From Candidatus Aminicenantota bacterium (GTDB lineage: Bacteria > Acidobacteriota > Aminicenantia > Aminicenantales > UBA4085), in contig PMCY01000184.1 in NCBI GenBank assembly GCA_003154255.1, forward strand, positions 1-9,639: DNA of 9,639 nucleotides, given 5' to 3'. Positions 1 to 7,344 of the stretch are shown here, piece by piece. A program made the translations under genes and the position numbers. Each line of letters opens with the position of its first letter. Position 1 is the first letter of the stretch. The notes under the pieces are model-generated. The model ran no database searches and had not been told where the DNA came from. It was given only the letters and a program-made list of their open reading frames with translations.

Positions 1-1538
1 CCCGTCCAGGCCGCGTCCAGCACCGCGGCCACGGGATTCTTCCAGACCAGCGCCTCGCTCTCCGCCGTGTGGGTGTGCGGCTTGAGATACGAAACGGCGA
101 CCAGGATGAGCGAGCAGATGACGAACAGGTAGAACGTGGCCATCATCGAGGGCACGTTCCAGCCGGTCTTGGCCTTGAACCAGTCCAGGAAAAAGACGGC
201 CAGCCCAAGGGCCGAACCTAAGGTCAAGGTCGCCGCCGCGGCTTTGGCCGAGGCCCGCTTCCAGAACACCCCCCAGATGAAGACCGCCGTTATGGGCGGG
301 GCGATGTAGCAGATCAACGCGGTGACGCCCTGGAAGATGCTCTGAAAATGGATGATGAGCGGCGACCAGAGGATGGCCGCGACCATGGCGACGAAGGTCA
401 CGACTCGGCCGATCCGGGTGAGCTTCTTCTCGGACGTCGCCGGACGCCAGCGCTTGTAGAGATCCAGGCTGAAGAGCGTGGCGATCGAGTTCAGAGCCCC
501 GGAGACGGTGCTCATGAGCGCGGCCAATAAAGCCGCCGCGACGACTCCCTTGAGGCCGACCGGCAGGAGATGGTTGATGAGGACGGAATACGTGTCCGCG
601 GAATTCTCGAAGGCTGGCAGCTTGCCCTGCTTGACCAGCGCGGCGGCGATGACGCCGGGCAGGACAAAGAGGAACACGGGAAGGATCTTGATGAACCCGG
701 CGAAAAGCGGCCCCAGCCGGGCGTTGCGCTCGTCCTTGGCCCCCAGGACGCGCTGGACGATGGTCTGGTCGGCGCACCAGTACCACAGGCCGATGACCGG
801 ATAGCCCAGAAAAACCGCGTACCAGGGCAGGGTCGGCGTTTGGGCTGCCGTGCGCAAGACGGTCAGCTTGACCGGCTCGACCGCGGCGGCCATGCCGCTC
901 CAGCCGCCGGTCTGGACCAGGCCGATGACGACGACGCAGGCCGCGCCGGCGATCAGAATGACGGTCTGGACAGACTCGGTCAGGACGACCGCCAGCAGTC
1001 CCCCGACGATCGTGTAGAGACCCGTCAACACGGCGGTCAGGATGATGCTGACGTTGATGTCGATCCCGAACAACCCTTTAAGAACCACGGCGCCCGTGTA
1101 AAGGGAAAAGCCGATGTGGATGAAAATCGCCGATAAAATGGACAGAACGGCCAGCCAGTCACGGCTGGCCCGGCTGTAGCGTTTCTCCAGGAAATCGGGC
1201 AGCGTGGCCACCCGCGAACGGATATAGAACGGGGCGAAAAAAAACGACAGGACGATGAGGAGGAAAGCGGCCATCCACTCGAAATTGCCGTAGGCCAGGC
1301 CGTTGACATAGCCTTCCTGGGCCAGGCTGACCAGATGGATCGTGGAAATATTCGTCGAGAAAAGCGCCAGCCCGATGACACCCCAGCCCAGCGTTCCGCC
1401 GGCCAGAAAATATTCGGCGCTCCCGCCCGTCTTGGACCTTCTCTTCTTCCAGGCCAGGAGGCCCAGGCCGACAATGCCTATCAGATAAACGGCGATAACG
1501 GCCAGGTCCGGCCAGGCCAGATGCATGGCGCGATTCAC
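1..1538 (-). CDS. Sodium/solute symporter, SGLT-like (SSS family), 3' end outside window
   Basis: Na+-coupled inner-membrane importer, probably for a sugar. About 512 residues are visible and the C-terminus lies beyond the window. The first membrane helix (residues about 10-30) is followed by the SSS TM1-like stretch with STNIST and QEGY (about 61-77) and FEW (86-88). The signature WYWCADQTIVQR (252-263) closely resembles the equivalent segment of animal SGLT1. The sodium-site helix MSTVSGALNSIATLF then DLYKRW lies at about 342-364. Hydrophobic helices continue to the edge. The chosen start is GTG at 1538, because a run of G (GGGGGG) lies 6 bases upstream. The in-frame ATG at 1526 has no ribosome-binding site. 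The gene begins 17 bases after the mutarotase stop, as the last visible gene of the fucosidase operon, so L-fucose or a related sugar is the inferred cargo. Family is certain; substrate is not shown. Confidence 0.93.
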   Translation of the reverse strand, partial: MNRAMHLAWPDLAVIAVYLIGIVGLGLLAWKKRRSKTGGSAEYFLAGGTLGWGVIGLALFSTNISTIHLVSLAQEGYVNGLAYGNFEWMAAFLLIVLSFFFAPFYIRSRVATLPDFLEKRYSRASRDWLAVLSILSAIFIHIGFSLYTGAVVLKGLFGIDINVSIILTAVLTGLYTIVGGLLAVVLTESVQTVILIAGAACVVVIGLVQTGGWSGMAAAVEPVKLTVLRTAAQTPTLPWYAVFLGYPVIGLWYWCADQTIVQRVLGAKDERNARLGPLFAGFIKILPVFLFVLPGVIAAALVKQGKLPAFENSADTYSVLINHLLPVGLKGVVAAALLAALMSTVSGALNSIATLFSLDLYKRWRPATSEKKLTRIGRVVTFVAMVAAILWSPLIIHFQSIFQGVTALICYIAPPITAVFIWGVFWKRASAKAAAATLTLGSALGLAVFFLDWFKAKTGWNVPSMMATFYLFVICSLILVAVSYLKPHTHTAESEALVWKNPVAAVLDAAWT

Positions 1539-1555
1539 GTCATACCCCCCGGGGC

Positions 1556-1981
1556 TCAGTCCATGTGGAAGACTTCAGCCATCCGCGACCACCACTCTTT
1601 GTCGCCGTGCAAAGGCACGGCGTACTGGCAGGGATCGGTCTCCTTCCACCACTTCCGGGTCAGCGGATCAGCGGCCATGCGGGCCATGTCCCCGGCGAAA
1701 TCGCCACCGGTATATTCGAAATAGGAAAAGAGATAGAGCTTGCCCGGCTCCACTTCCTTCAAATAAATCGAGTAGTTGCGGATGTTGCACTCTTTGATTT
1801 TCTGAAGCACGGCCGGCCAGGCCGCGGCGTGAAGCTTTTTGTAGGTTTCGGCCATTTCAGGCTTCAGGCCGATGACCATGCCGTAGCGCGCGACCTTGGG
1901 CTCGGAGAAGGCGGCCAGAAGCAGGGCCACCGACCCGGCCAGCAGGGCCGTCCGCCAGAAGATGCGGGCCGCCTTTCTCAT
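1556..1981 (-). CDS. L-rhamnose mutarotase-family protein (RhaM/DUF718) with signal-like N-terminus
   Basis: Protein of 141 residues whose residues about 31-141 match the RhaM fold, a ferredoxin-like dimer that interconverts alpha and beta anomers of 6-deoxy sugars. Visible landmarks are RYGM at 32-35, the conserved His in KKLHAAAWP (H51), YSIYL at 70-74, RKWW at 109-112 and the terminal WWSRMAEVFHMD. RhaM itself is about 104 residues and cytoplasmic. The extra N-terminus here has basic residues (MRKAARIFWR) followed by a hydrophobic stretch (11-25), which reads as a Sec signal or anchor without a lipobox Cys. The ATG shares its A with the TGA stop of the fucosidase, indicating translational coupling. 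An ORF extending upstream in this frame is ignored because it lies inside the fucosidase. Being next to GH29, it may act on L-fucose rather than L-rhamnose; this is inference. Confidence 0.87.
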   Translation of the reverse strand: MRKAARIFWRTALLAGSVALLLAAFSEPKVARYGMVIGLKPEMAETYKKLHAAAWPAVLQKIKECNIRNYSIYLKEVEPGKLYLFSYFEYTGGDFAGDMARMAADPLTRKWWKETDPCQYAVPLHGDKEWWSRMAEVFHMD

Positions 1982-3408
1982 CACTTCGCTCTCGCGGCCG
2001 CGGCTTCGGCCTTGGTGATCTTGACCGCTATGGGCCACTCCGATCCCCAGGTGAAAGCGTCGCCCTTGGTGGCCTTCTTGGCCGCCTTGGACGACCTGAC
2101 CAGCTGAACGGTATGGGTGCAGGACACCGTGACATGCAGGCCGGAGGCGTCCTGCTTCCATTCCACGCCGCCCTCCTGCCCGAGCACGGTGATTTTAGAA
2201 TCGGCCGTCGTCCGCACCGACTTCAGATTGAACTTGCGGCCCGCCGTGGTGCTGACGCCTTTGACTCCGTACTGCGGCTCGATGAAGGCATAGACCGTGC
2301 CGTCGGCGCGGCGGGTGGTGAACCAGATGTCGTCCTCGTTGGTGACCGTCCACGGCCGCACGCCGCGAACGGCCTCGCCGTTGAGCATCATCCACAGCCC
2401 CAATTCCCGAAGGAGGGCTTCGTCGGGATCGGCGATGCGGCCGTCCGGCCGCGGGCCGATGTTCAGCAGCATATTGCCGCCCCGGGCCCGGATCTGGATC
2501 AGGTTGGCGATGACCTCCTTGGGCGTCCGTACGTCCGGAATGGGATGGTAGGACCACTGCCAGCTCGTGGTCATACAGCTCTCCCAAGCCTGGTCGTCGG
2601 CCTTGCCGGGGATCTCCTGCTCCGGCGTGGGAATCTCGCCGCGGTCGACGAAGATGTCCTGCTTGACCCGCCAGGAATGCTTCTTCAGCGGCTCGCACTT
2701 GCCATCGAACCAGATCAGGAAAACATCGCCGTACTTGGTCAGCAGCTCCTCCACCTGGCCCCGCTCATAATCGACGAACGTCTTTTTCAAGGGGCCGAAG
2801 TAGGCGCCGCTGGTGAAATCCGGCTCGTAGAGGCTTTTGAATTTCCGGCCGGTTTCGAACTGGTAGCGGAAATCGCCGGGTGAATAATAAAAACCTACCA
2901 GGATGCCTTCGGCCCGGAAGGCCGCGGCGACCTGGGCGGCGATGTCCTTGCCGTAGGGGGTCTTGGTGATCTTGAAATCGCTGTAGGCCGTGTCGAACAT
3001 GGCGAAGCCGTCATGGTGCTTGGCCGTGAAGCAGACGTATTCCATTCCGGCCAGCTTGGCCAGGCGGGCCCATTCGGCCGGGTCGAAGCGGACGGGATTG
3101 AACGTCCCGGCCAGGTCGTAATATTTCTTGACGTAATCGGACGAGGCGTTGTTGAGGGGCCAGGAGATTTCCGTTCCCATCTGGGAGTTCGGCCCCCAGT
3201 GGATGAACAGGCCCAGGCCGGCGTCGCGGAACTGTTCGGTCTTCCGGGGGTCGTTGGACAGCCGGACCTTGTCTTCGGCCTGCAGGGTCACGGCCGGAGC
3301 GGCTTGCGCAGACGGATTCTCCGCTTTCCTGGTCCGCTTGAAGAAGATCAGCGTGGCGACCGCCACGACGACCAGAAATAAAAGAATGAACGCGCGCTTT
3401 CTAATCAT
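1981..3408 (-). CDS. Alpha-L-fucosidase, GH29, membrane-anchored or secreted
   Basis: Retaining glycosidase that removes terminal alpha-L-fucose from glycans. The 475 residues have usual GH29 length. Residues 1-24 are a basic start plus a long hydrophobic segment, with no lipobox, so the enzyme is exported or anchored by a signal anchor. The catalytic barrel shows GLFIHWGP (65-73), AKHHDGFAMFDT (129-140), and LIWFDG (231-236), whose D235 is the expected nucleophile. It continues with TPEQEIP, WESCMTTSW (273-281, E274 a candidate acid/base), NMLLNIGPRPDG (310-321) and NGEAVRGVRPW (341-351). A C-terminal beta domain follows, about 355-475. The start at 3408 is supported by AGGAGG 8 bases upstream (3417-3422). 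It follows the URO-D-like gene by 53 bases and overlaps the mutarotase start. The exact fucosyl linkage cannot be read from sequence. Confidence 0.96.
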   Translation of the reverse strand: MIRKRAFILLFLVVVAVATLIFFKRTRKAENPSAQAAPAVTLQAEDKVRLSNDPRKTEQFRDAGLGLFIHWGPNSQMGTEISWPLNNASSDYVKKYYDLAGTFNPVRFDPAEWARLAKLAGMEYVCFTAKHHDGFAMFDTAYSDFKITKTPYGKDIAAQVAAAFRAEGILVGFYYSPGDFRYQFETGRKFKSLYEPDFTSGAYFGPLKKTFVDYERGQVEELLTKYGDVFLIWFDGKCEPLKKHSWRVKQDIFVDRGEIPTPEQEIPGKADDQAWESCMTTSWQWSYHPIPDVRTPKEVIANLIQIRARGGNMLLNIGPRPDGRIADPDEALLRELGLWMMLNGEAVRGVRPWTVTNEDDIWFTTRRADGTVYAFIEPQYGVKGVSTTAGRKFNLKSVRTTADSKITVLGQEGGVEWKQDASGLHVTVSCTHTVQLVRSSKAAKKATKGDAFTWGSEWPIAVKITKAEAAAARAK

Positions 3409-3428
3409 TTCCAGAGCCTCCTAAGCAC

Positions 3429-3456
3429 CCGCTTCTCCTTCGATTGCGGAGAGCGG
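3429..3456 (-). promoter_or_regulatory. Intercistronic hairpin between URO-D-like gene and fucosidase
   Basis: CCGC-T-CTCC pairs with GGAG-A-GCGG, giving a 9-bp stem with one bulged base and a 9-base loop. It sits in the 53-base gap just upstream of the fucosidase ribosome-binding site. No T-run follows on the minus strand, so it is not an intrinsic terminator. It may be an mRNA-processing or stability element; no function is shown. Confidence 0.4.
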
Positions 3457-3461
3457 CCGGA

Positions 3462-4538
3462 TCAATCTTGAACATATCCACCGAATTCGCGAATGGTCTC
3501 ATACAGGGCCAGGACGTTGTCCACCTGCGTTTCGGGCAGGAGATAATCGTGGCTGGGCGAAGCGATATAACCGCCGCCCGGCTTCATGACCTCCAGGACG
3601 GCCCGCGTCCCGCGCCGGACGAGTTCGGGCGTGCCCCGGATCAGAAGATGGTGGGTGTCGATGCACCCGTTCAGGACGATGTCCCGGCCGTAAAGACCCT
3701 TGAGCCGGGCCGGCGCCATGTCCCGGGCATCGGGCTGGAGAGACTGCAGGGCGTCCAGGCCGGCGTCGATCAGGCAGGGGATGAGCGCGGCGAAGCCGCC
3801 GCAACAATGGAGCTGAACCTTGAGGCCGAAGGCGTGGCCCAGGTCGATGAGCCGGCGGAGCGGCGGCAGGAAGAACCGGCGGAACATCGGCTCGCCCACG
3901 ATCGGCCCGTTCTGGGTGCCGAAGTCATTTCCGATGAAAAAGACGTCGATCGCATCGGCCGCGGCTTCGAAAATGCGCCGGCTGACGGCCAGGTAATAAT
4001 CGACGATCCGTTCGGCGGCGGCGGCCACAACCTCAGGCCCATCGACCATAAGGGTCATGAAGCGTTCCATGCCGAAAAGATCGATGAGGTCGTGGAAATA
4101 GGGCGACCAGTCGCCGCCCAGGACGGCGAATTCTCCGTTCCAAGCCCGGCCCTCGGCGCGGATTGCCGATACATCCATCCAGTCCGGATCGGGCCAGGCG
4201 AAGCGGCCGATATCGGCCGGCGACTCCGCGGCGGCCAGAGGATGATGCAGGGGCTGGCCGTAGCCGTAACCGTAGCGCTCGACACCGAAAGGGGTTCGCG
4301 ATGTGGCTTCCGGATGGATAAAACAGGATGAAGGCGAGCGCTCGGGAGGACCGGCATAGCGGGCGAAGACGCGGCGAAAGTCGTCGCCCAGATGCAGGGA
4401 CAAGGCCTCGTCGTCCTCTCCTAGTCCCAGCCGCTCCCGGAGAATGGCCCGGAACTCGGGCGAAGCCCCGCACCAGGCCGGGACGCGGTCCGGCTCACGG
4501 TGTCGGAAGGCGGTCAGGACCCGTTCTCGGGATGTCAT
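3462..4538 (-). CDS. Uroporphyrinogen decarboxylase superfamily protein (not HemE)
   Basis: A 358-residue TIM-barrel protein of the URO-D/MtaA superfamily. The start MTSRERVLTAFRHREPDRVP (1-20) is typical of the non-HemE branch. It lacks the RQAGRY-type N-terminal motif of true uroporphyrinogen decarboxylase. It carries a possible zinc site of the MtaA/MtbA kind: H244 and C246 in LHCCGG, and C292 in LNGCID. Further landmarks are GNDFGTQNG (203-211) and a C-terminal GGGYIASPSHDYL (321-333). Relatives with this zinc site are methylcobalamin-dependent methyltransferases, but no dedicated corrinoid protein lies beside it here. It is the first gene of the fucosidase operon, 53 bases before the fucosidase. 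A GGGGG run lies 4 bases before the ATG. Function is not known; a methyltransferase or demethylase role on a methylated sugar or C1 carrier is only a hypothesis. Confidence 0.9.
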   Translation of the reverse strand: MTSRERVLTAFRHREPDRVPAWCGASPEFRAILRERLGLGEDDEALSLHLGDDFRRVFARYAGPPERSPSSCFIHPEATSRTPFGVERYGYGYGQPLHHPLAAAESPADIGRFAWPDPDWMDVSAIRAEGRAWNGEFAVLGGDWSPYFHDLIDLFGMERFMTLMVDGPEVVAAAAERIVDYYLAVSRRIFEAAADAIDVFFIGNDFGTQNGPIVGEPMFRRFFLPPLRRLIDLGHAFGLKVQLHCCGGFAALIPCLIDAGLDALQSLQPDARDMAPARLKGLYGRDIVLNGCIDTHHLLIRGTPELVRRGTRAVLEVMKPGGGYIASPSHDYLLPETQVDNVLALYETIREFGGYVQD

Positions 4539-4549
4539 GAGGCCCCCTT

Positions 4550-4577
4550 TTTATATCAGGCGGGGCCGGCAAGTCAA
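4550..4577 (-). promoter_or_regulatory. Sigma70-like promoter for the URO-D/fucosidase operon
   Basis: Reading the minus strand, TTGACT (4577-4572) is separated by 16 bases from TATAAA (4555-4550), each 5 of 6 to consensus. The predicted transcript start, near 4543, would leave only about five bases before the ATG at 4538. The G-run that could serve as ribosome-binding site would then be at or before the mRNA start. Confidence 0.55.
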
Positions 4578-4657
4578 AAAGCGGCGCATTTCGTTTGATC
4601 CAGACGGTCTTGACCGAGTGTCGAATCCATCCGCGCCATCCCGCGGCACCCCTCGCT

Positions 4658-4685
4658 TTGGGGCCCGTTCGGTTTGCGCTATAAT
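4658..4685 (+). promoter_or_regulatory. Sigma70-like promoter for pyrE operon
   Basis: A perfect TATAAT at 4680-4685 is preceded, after a 16-base spacer, by TTGGGG (4658-4663), which keeps only the TTG of the -35 consensus. The start would fall near 4692, giving a leader of about 41 bases that ends in AGGAG (4721-4725) 7 bases before the pyrE ATG. Confidence 0.6.
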
Positions 4686-4732
4686 CCCTCCTCCCGACGG
4701 CCGCGGGTGGAATCATCAAAAGGAGATCCTCC

Positions 4733-5326
4733 ATGTTCGACCAAGACGACAAGGTCCTGAAGCTCTTCCAGGATTCGGACGCGCTTCTTCAGGGGCATTT
4801 CAAGCTGACCTCGGGCAAACACTCCGAGTGGTATTTCGAGAAGATTAGGCTGATCGAGAAGCCCGTCGTCATGGATAAAATCATCGACCTCCTGGTCGCA
4901 AAGATCCGCCGCGACATCCCCGATTTCGACTACGTCGTCTCCCCCGCTTATGGGGCCATCGCCCTGGGCTTCCTGGCCGCCCTCAAGCTGGGCAAAAAGT
5001 TTGCTTTCACCCAGCGCGTGGACGAGAAGATGAGCTTCCGCTTGGGCTTCTCCGGGATCGCCGGCACGCGGGCCGTCATCGTCGAGGATATCCTGACCAC
5101 GGGCGGCTCGATCAACGAGGTCGTGGCCTGCTTCAGGGAGCACAACGTCAAGACGGCCGGCATCTATGTCCTGGTCGACAGGAGCGGCGGCTCCGTCCTG
5201 GTCGAGGGCAATCCCGTTGGCAGCCTGTTGTCGCTCAAGGTCGAAGCCTTCGATCCGGATGTCTGCCCCTTCTGCGCCCTGGACATGCCCATCACCAAGC
5301 CCGGGGCCTCCGACAAGAAAGCCTGA
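4733..5326 (+). CDS. pyrE: Orotate phosphoribosyltransferase
   Basis: Cytoplasmic enzyme of pyrimidine synthesis that joins orotate and PRPP to form orotidine 5'-monophosphate. The 197 residues match the usual OPRT length. The N-terminal LLQGHFKLTSGKHSEWYFE (18-36) is the characteristic orotate-side segment. SPAYGAIALG (70-79) and the flexible loop around RVDEK (95-99) follow. The PRPP motif VIVEDILTTGGSI (115-127) carries the acidic pair E118-D119. The tail has CPFC (178-181) followed by PITKPG, as in many bacterial PyrE proteins. AAGGAG precedes the ATG by about 7 bases, though the SD can fold into a GGAG-ATC-CTCC mini-hairpin. It is the first gene of a unit otherwise devoted to acyl-CoA metabolism, 10 bases before buk. 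No other pyr gene is in the window. Confidence 0.95.
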   Translation: MFDQDDKVLKLFQDSDALLQGHFKLTSGKHSEWYFEKIRLIEKPVVMDKIIDLLVAKIRRDIPDFDYVVSPAYGAIALGFLAALKLGKKFAFTQRVDEKMSFRLGFSGIAGTRAVIVEDILTTGGSINEVVACFREHNVKTAGIYVLVDRSGGSVLVEGNPVGSLLSLKVEAFDPDVCPFCALDMPITKPGASDKKA

Positions 5327-5336
5327 GAGGGCGGCC

Positions 5337-6401
5337 ATGCGGATCCTCATCATCAACCCCGGCTCGACCTCGACGAAAATCGCCGTTTATGAGGACGAGC
5401 GCGAGGTCTTCTCCGAAAACATCACCCATTCGGCCGAGGAGTTGGCCCGCTTCGCCCGCATCGTCGATCAGAAGAGCTTCCGCAAGGACATCATCCTAAG
5501 CGTCCTCCGGAACCGCGGGATCGACCCGGCGGGCTTTGCCGCGGTCGTCGGCCGCGGAGGGCTTATCAAACCCATCCCCAGCGGCATCTATCGGGTCGGG
5601 CCGGAGATGATCGAAGACCTGTACAAGGGAGTCCAGGGAGAGCATGCCTCCAATCTGGGCGGCCTGATGGCCGACGAAATCGCCCGGCCCCTGGGCATCC
5701 CCGCCTTCATCGTCGATCCCGTCGTCGTCGACGAACTCTCCGACGCGGCCCGGTTGACGGGAATGCCCGAGATCCGGCGGCGCAGCATCTTCCACGCCCT
5801 CAACCATAAATACACCGCCCGTTTGGCCGCCCGTGAATTGGGGCGGGCTTACGAAGACTGCAGCTTCATCGTCTGCCACCTCGGCGGCGGCATCACGGTC
5901 GGCGCCCATCTCCGGGGCCGGGTCGTCGACGTCAACAACGGCCTCAACGGGGACGGCCCGATCACGCCGGAACGGGCCGGCACCATCCCGGCCGGCGATC
6001 TGGTCGATCTTTGTTTCTCCGGAACTCTCAACCGGGACGCCCTGAAGAAAAAGCTGACCGGCCGGGGCGGTCTGGTCGCCTACCTGGGAACCAACGACAT
6101 GCGGGTCGTCGAAAAACGCATCCAGGAAGGCGACCCCCAGGCCGTCCTCCTGTTCGAGGCCATGGCCGGGACCGTGGCCAAGCAAATCGGCGCCTGCGCA
6201 ACCGTCCTGCGCGGCCGCGTCGACGGAATCGTCCTCACCGGCGGTCTGGCCCACAGCCGGACGTTCACCGATCGCATCGCCGAGAGCATCGCCTTCCTCG
6301 GCCGGATCTTCGTCTATCCGGGCGAAAACGAGATGGTCGCCCTGGCCGTCGCGGCCCTGAGGGTCCTGCGGGGAGAGACGGAAGCCCGGTCCTATTCATA
6401 A
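5337..6401 (+). CDS. buk: Butyrate kinase (acyl kinase, acetate kinase superfamily)
   Basis: Reversibly transfers phosphate between an acyl phosphate (butyryl, and in some members isobutyryl, propionyl or other branched acids) and ADP/ATP. The 354 residues match Buk (about 355), shorter than acetate kinase. Visible ASKHA motifs are NPGSTSTK (7-14), VGRGG (71-75), SNLGG (105-109), VDPVVVDE (126-133), HALNHK (153-158), the nucleotide-binding HLGGGI (181-186), and GDGPITPERAG (205-215). The start at 5337 is chosen over an upstream in-frame start at 5166, which lies inside pyrE. An AGAGGG stretch precedes the ATG. It is 10 bases after pyrE and 25 before ptb, an order (buk then ptb) reverse to the clostridial ptb-buk. 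Acyl chain preference cannot be read here. Confidence 0.93.
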   Translation: MRILIINPGSTSTKIAVYEDEREVFSENITHSAEELARFARIVDQKSFRKDIILSVLRNRGIDPAGFAAVVGRGGLIKPIPSGIYRVGPEMIEDLYKGVQGEHASNLGGLMADEIARPLGIPAFIVDPVVVDELSDAARLTGMPEIRRRSIFHALNHKYTARLAARELGRAYEDCSFIVCHLGGGITVGAHLRGRVVDVNNGLNGDGPITPERAGTIPAGDLVDLCFSGTLNRDALKKKLTGRGGLVAYLGTNDMRVVEKRIQEGDPQAVLLFEAMAGTVAKQIGACATVLRGRVDGIVLTGGLAHSRTFTDRIAESIAFLGRIFVYPGENEMVALAVAALRVLRGETEARSYS

Positions 6402-6426
6402 AGTCCCGTCCATCAAGGAGTCTTCC

Positions 6427-7326
6427 ATGATCACGTCTCTGAATCAGATCGTCGCCGCCGTCAAGGGCAAAGGCTCCAAGCGGCTGGCCGTCGCCTGCGG
6501 CGAGGATCCCCACACGATCGAGGCCGTCGGCCGGGCCGTCGGCGAGGGCCTGGTCTCGGCCGTCCTGACCGGGAGCCGAGCCAAGATCGAAAAGGTCGCC
6601 GCCGACAACAAGGTCGATCCGTCCCGGTTCGAAATCCTCGACGAACCCGATCCGGCCAAGGCTCTGTGTCTGGCGGTGGACCGGGTCCGCCGCGGCGAGG
6701 CCGATTTCCTGATGAAGGGGCTTCTCGATTCGTCGCTCTACATCCGGGCCATCATCGACAAGGAACGGGGCTTGCTCCCCGCCGGCCGGCTTCTTTCGCA
6801 CGTCAGCGCCATCCAGGTCCCGTCCTGGAAAAAGCTCCTCATTTGCGCCGACGTCGCGGTCATCCCCTACCCCGATCTCGAAGCCAAGATCCAGATCCTG
6901 AATTATTGTCTTGAAGCAGCCCGCAAGCTGGGAATCGAAAAGCCGAAGGTCGCCATCCTGGCGGCGGTGGAGAAGATCAATCTCAAGATGCCGGTGACGA
7001 CCGACGCGGCCATACTCTGCAAGATGGCCGAACGCGGCCAGATCAAAGGGGCCATCCTCGACGGGCCCCTGGCCCTCGACGTGGCCGTTTCCGCCGAAAG
7101 CGCCCGTATCAAGGGCGTCCGGTCCGAAGTGGCCGGGGATGCCGACGTGCTGCTTTTTCCCAACATCGAGGCGGCCAACATCTTCTTCAAAACGTGCACC
7201 TATCTGGCCGGCGGCGAAGTGGCGGCCGTCGTGGCCGGGGCCTCCTGTCCCTGCGTGCTGACGTCGCGGGCGGACAGCGAGGACTCCAAATTCTATTCCA
7301 TCGCCTTCGGCGCCTTGATGGCTTGA
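6427..7326 (+). CDS. ptb: Phosphate butyryltransferase (phosphate acyltransferase)
   Basis: Converts an acyl-CoA plus phosphate to acyl phosphate plus CoA, the step before Buk. The 299 residues are the usual Ptb length and align over the whole PTA/PTB domain: the nucleotide-fold start RLAVACGEDPHTIEAV (19-34), the segment ADFLMKGLLDSSLYIRAI, then PVTTDAAILCKMAERGQIKGAILDGPLALDVAVS, and the C-terminal DVLLFPNIEAANIFFKT. AAGGAG lies 7 bases before the ATG. With buk it forms a substrate-level phosphorylation module. Its neighbours downstream belong to the methylmalonyl-CoA route, so propionyl-CoA is a possible substrate besides butyryl-CoA; this is inference. Confidence 0.94.
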   Translation: MITSLNQIVAAVKGKGSKRLAVACGEDPHTIEAVGRAVGEGLVSAVLTGSRAKIEKVAADNKVDPSRFEILDEPDPAKALCLAVDRVRRGEADFLMKGLLDSSLYIRAIIDKERGLLPAGRLLSHVSAIQVPSWKKLLICADVAVIPYPDLEAKIQILNYCLEAARKLGIEKPKVAILAAVEKINLKMPVTTDAAILCKMAERGQIKGAILDGPLALDVAVSAESARIKGVRSEVAGDADVLLFPNIEAANIFFKTCTYLAGGEVAAVVAGASCPCVLTSRADSEDSKFYSIAFGALMA

Positions 7327-7344
7327 ACAGGTGGGCGGCTTGCC

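Larger units (their letters stand above)
4539..4732. other. Divergent intergenic region
   Basis: This 194-base gap separates the two operons. It holds promoter-like elements for both directions (4550-4577 minus, 4658-4685 plus) and an 8-bp inverted repeat, CCCGCGGC at 4640-4647 and GCCGCGGG at 4700-4707, that brackets the plus-strand promoter. No convincing ORF is seen in it. Confidence 0.7.

Noticed and set aside
2113..4331. Long plus-strand open frames (256 and 295 codons) opposite the fucosidase and URO-D-like genes
   Set aside because: They are shadows of strongly motif-supported minus-strand genes and have no family resemblance.
3462..4538. Calling this gene hemE
   Set aside because: It lacks the N-terminal RQAGRY-type signature of uroporphyrinogen decarboxylase and instead has the HxC...C pattern of the methyltransferase branch.
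5496..6254. A 252-codon minus-strand open frame opposite butyrate kinase
   Set aside because: Buk motifs are continuous through the region on the plus strand; the reverse frame has Gly/Asp-rich low-information sequence.
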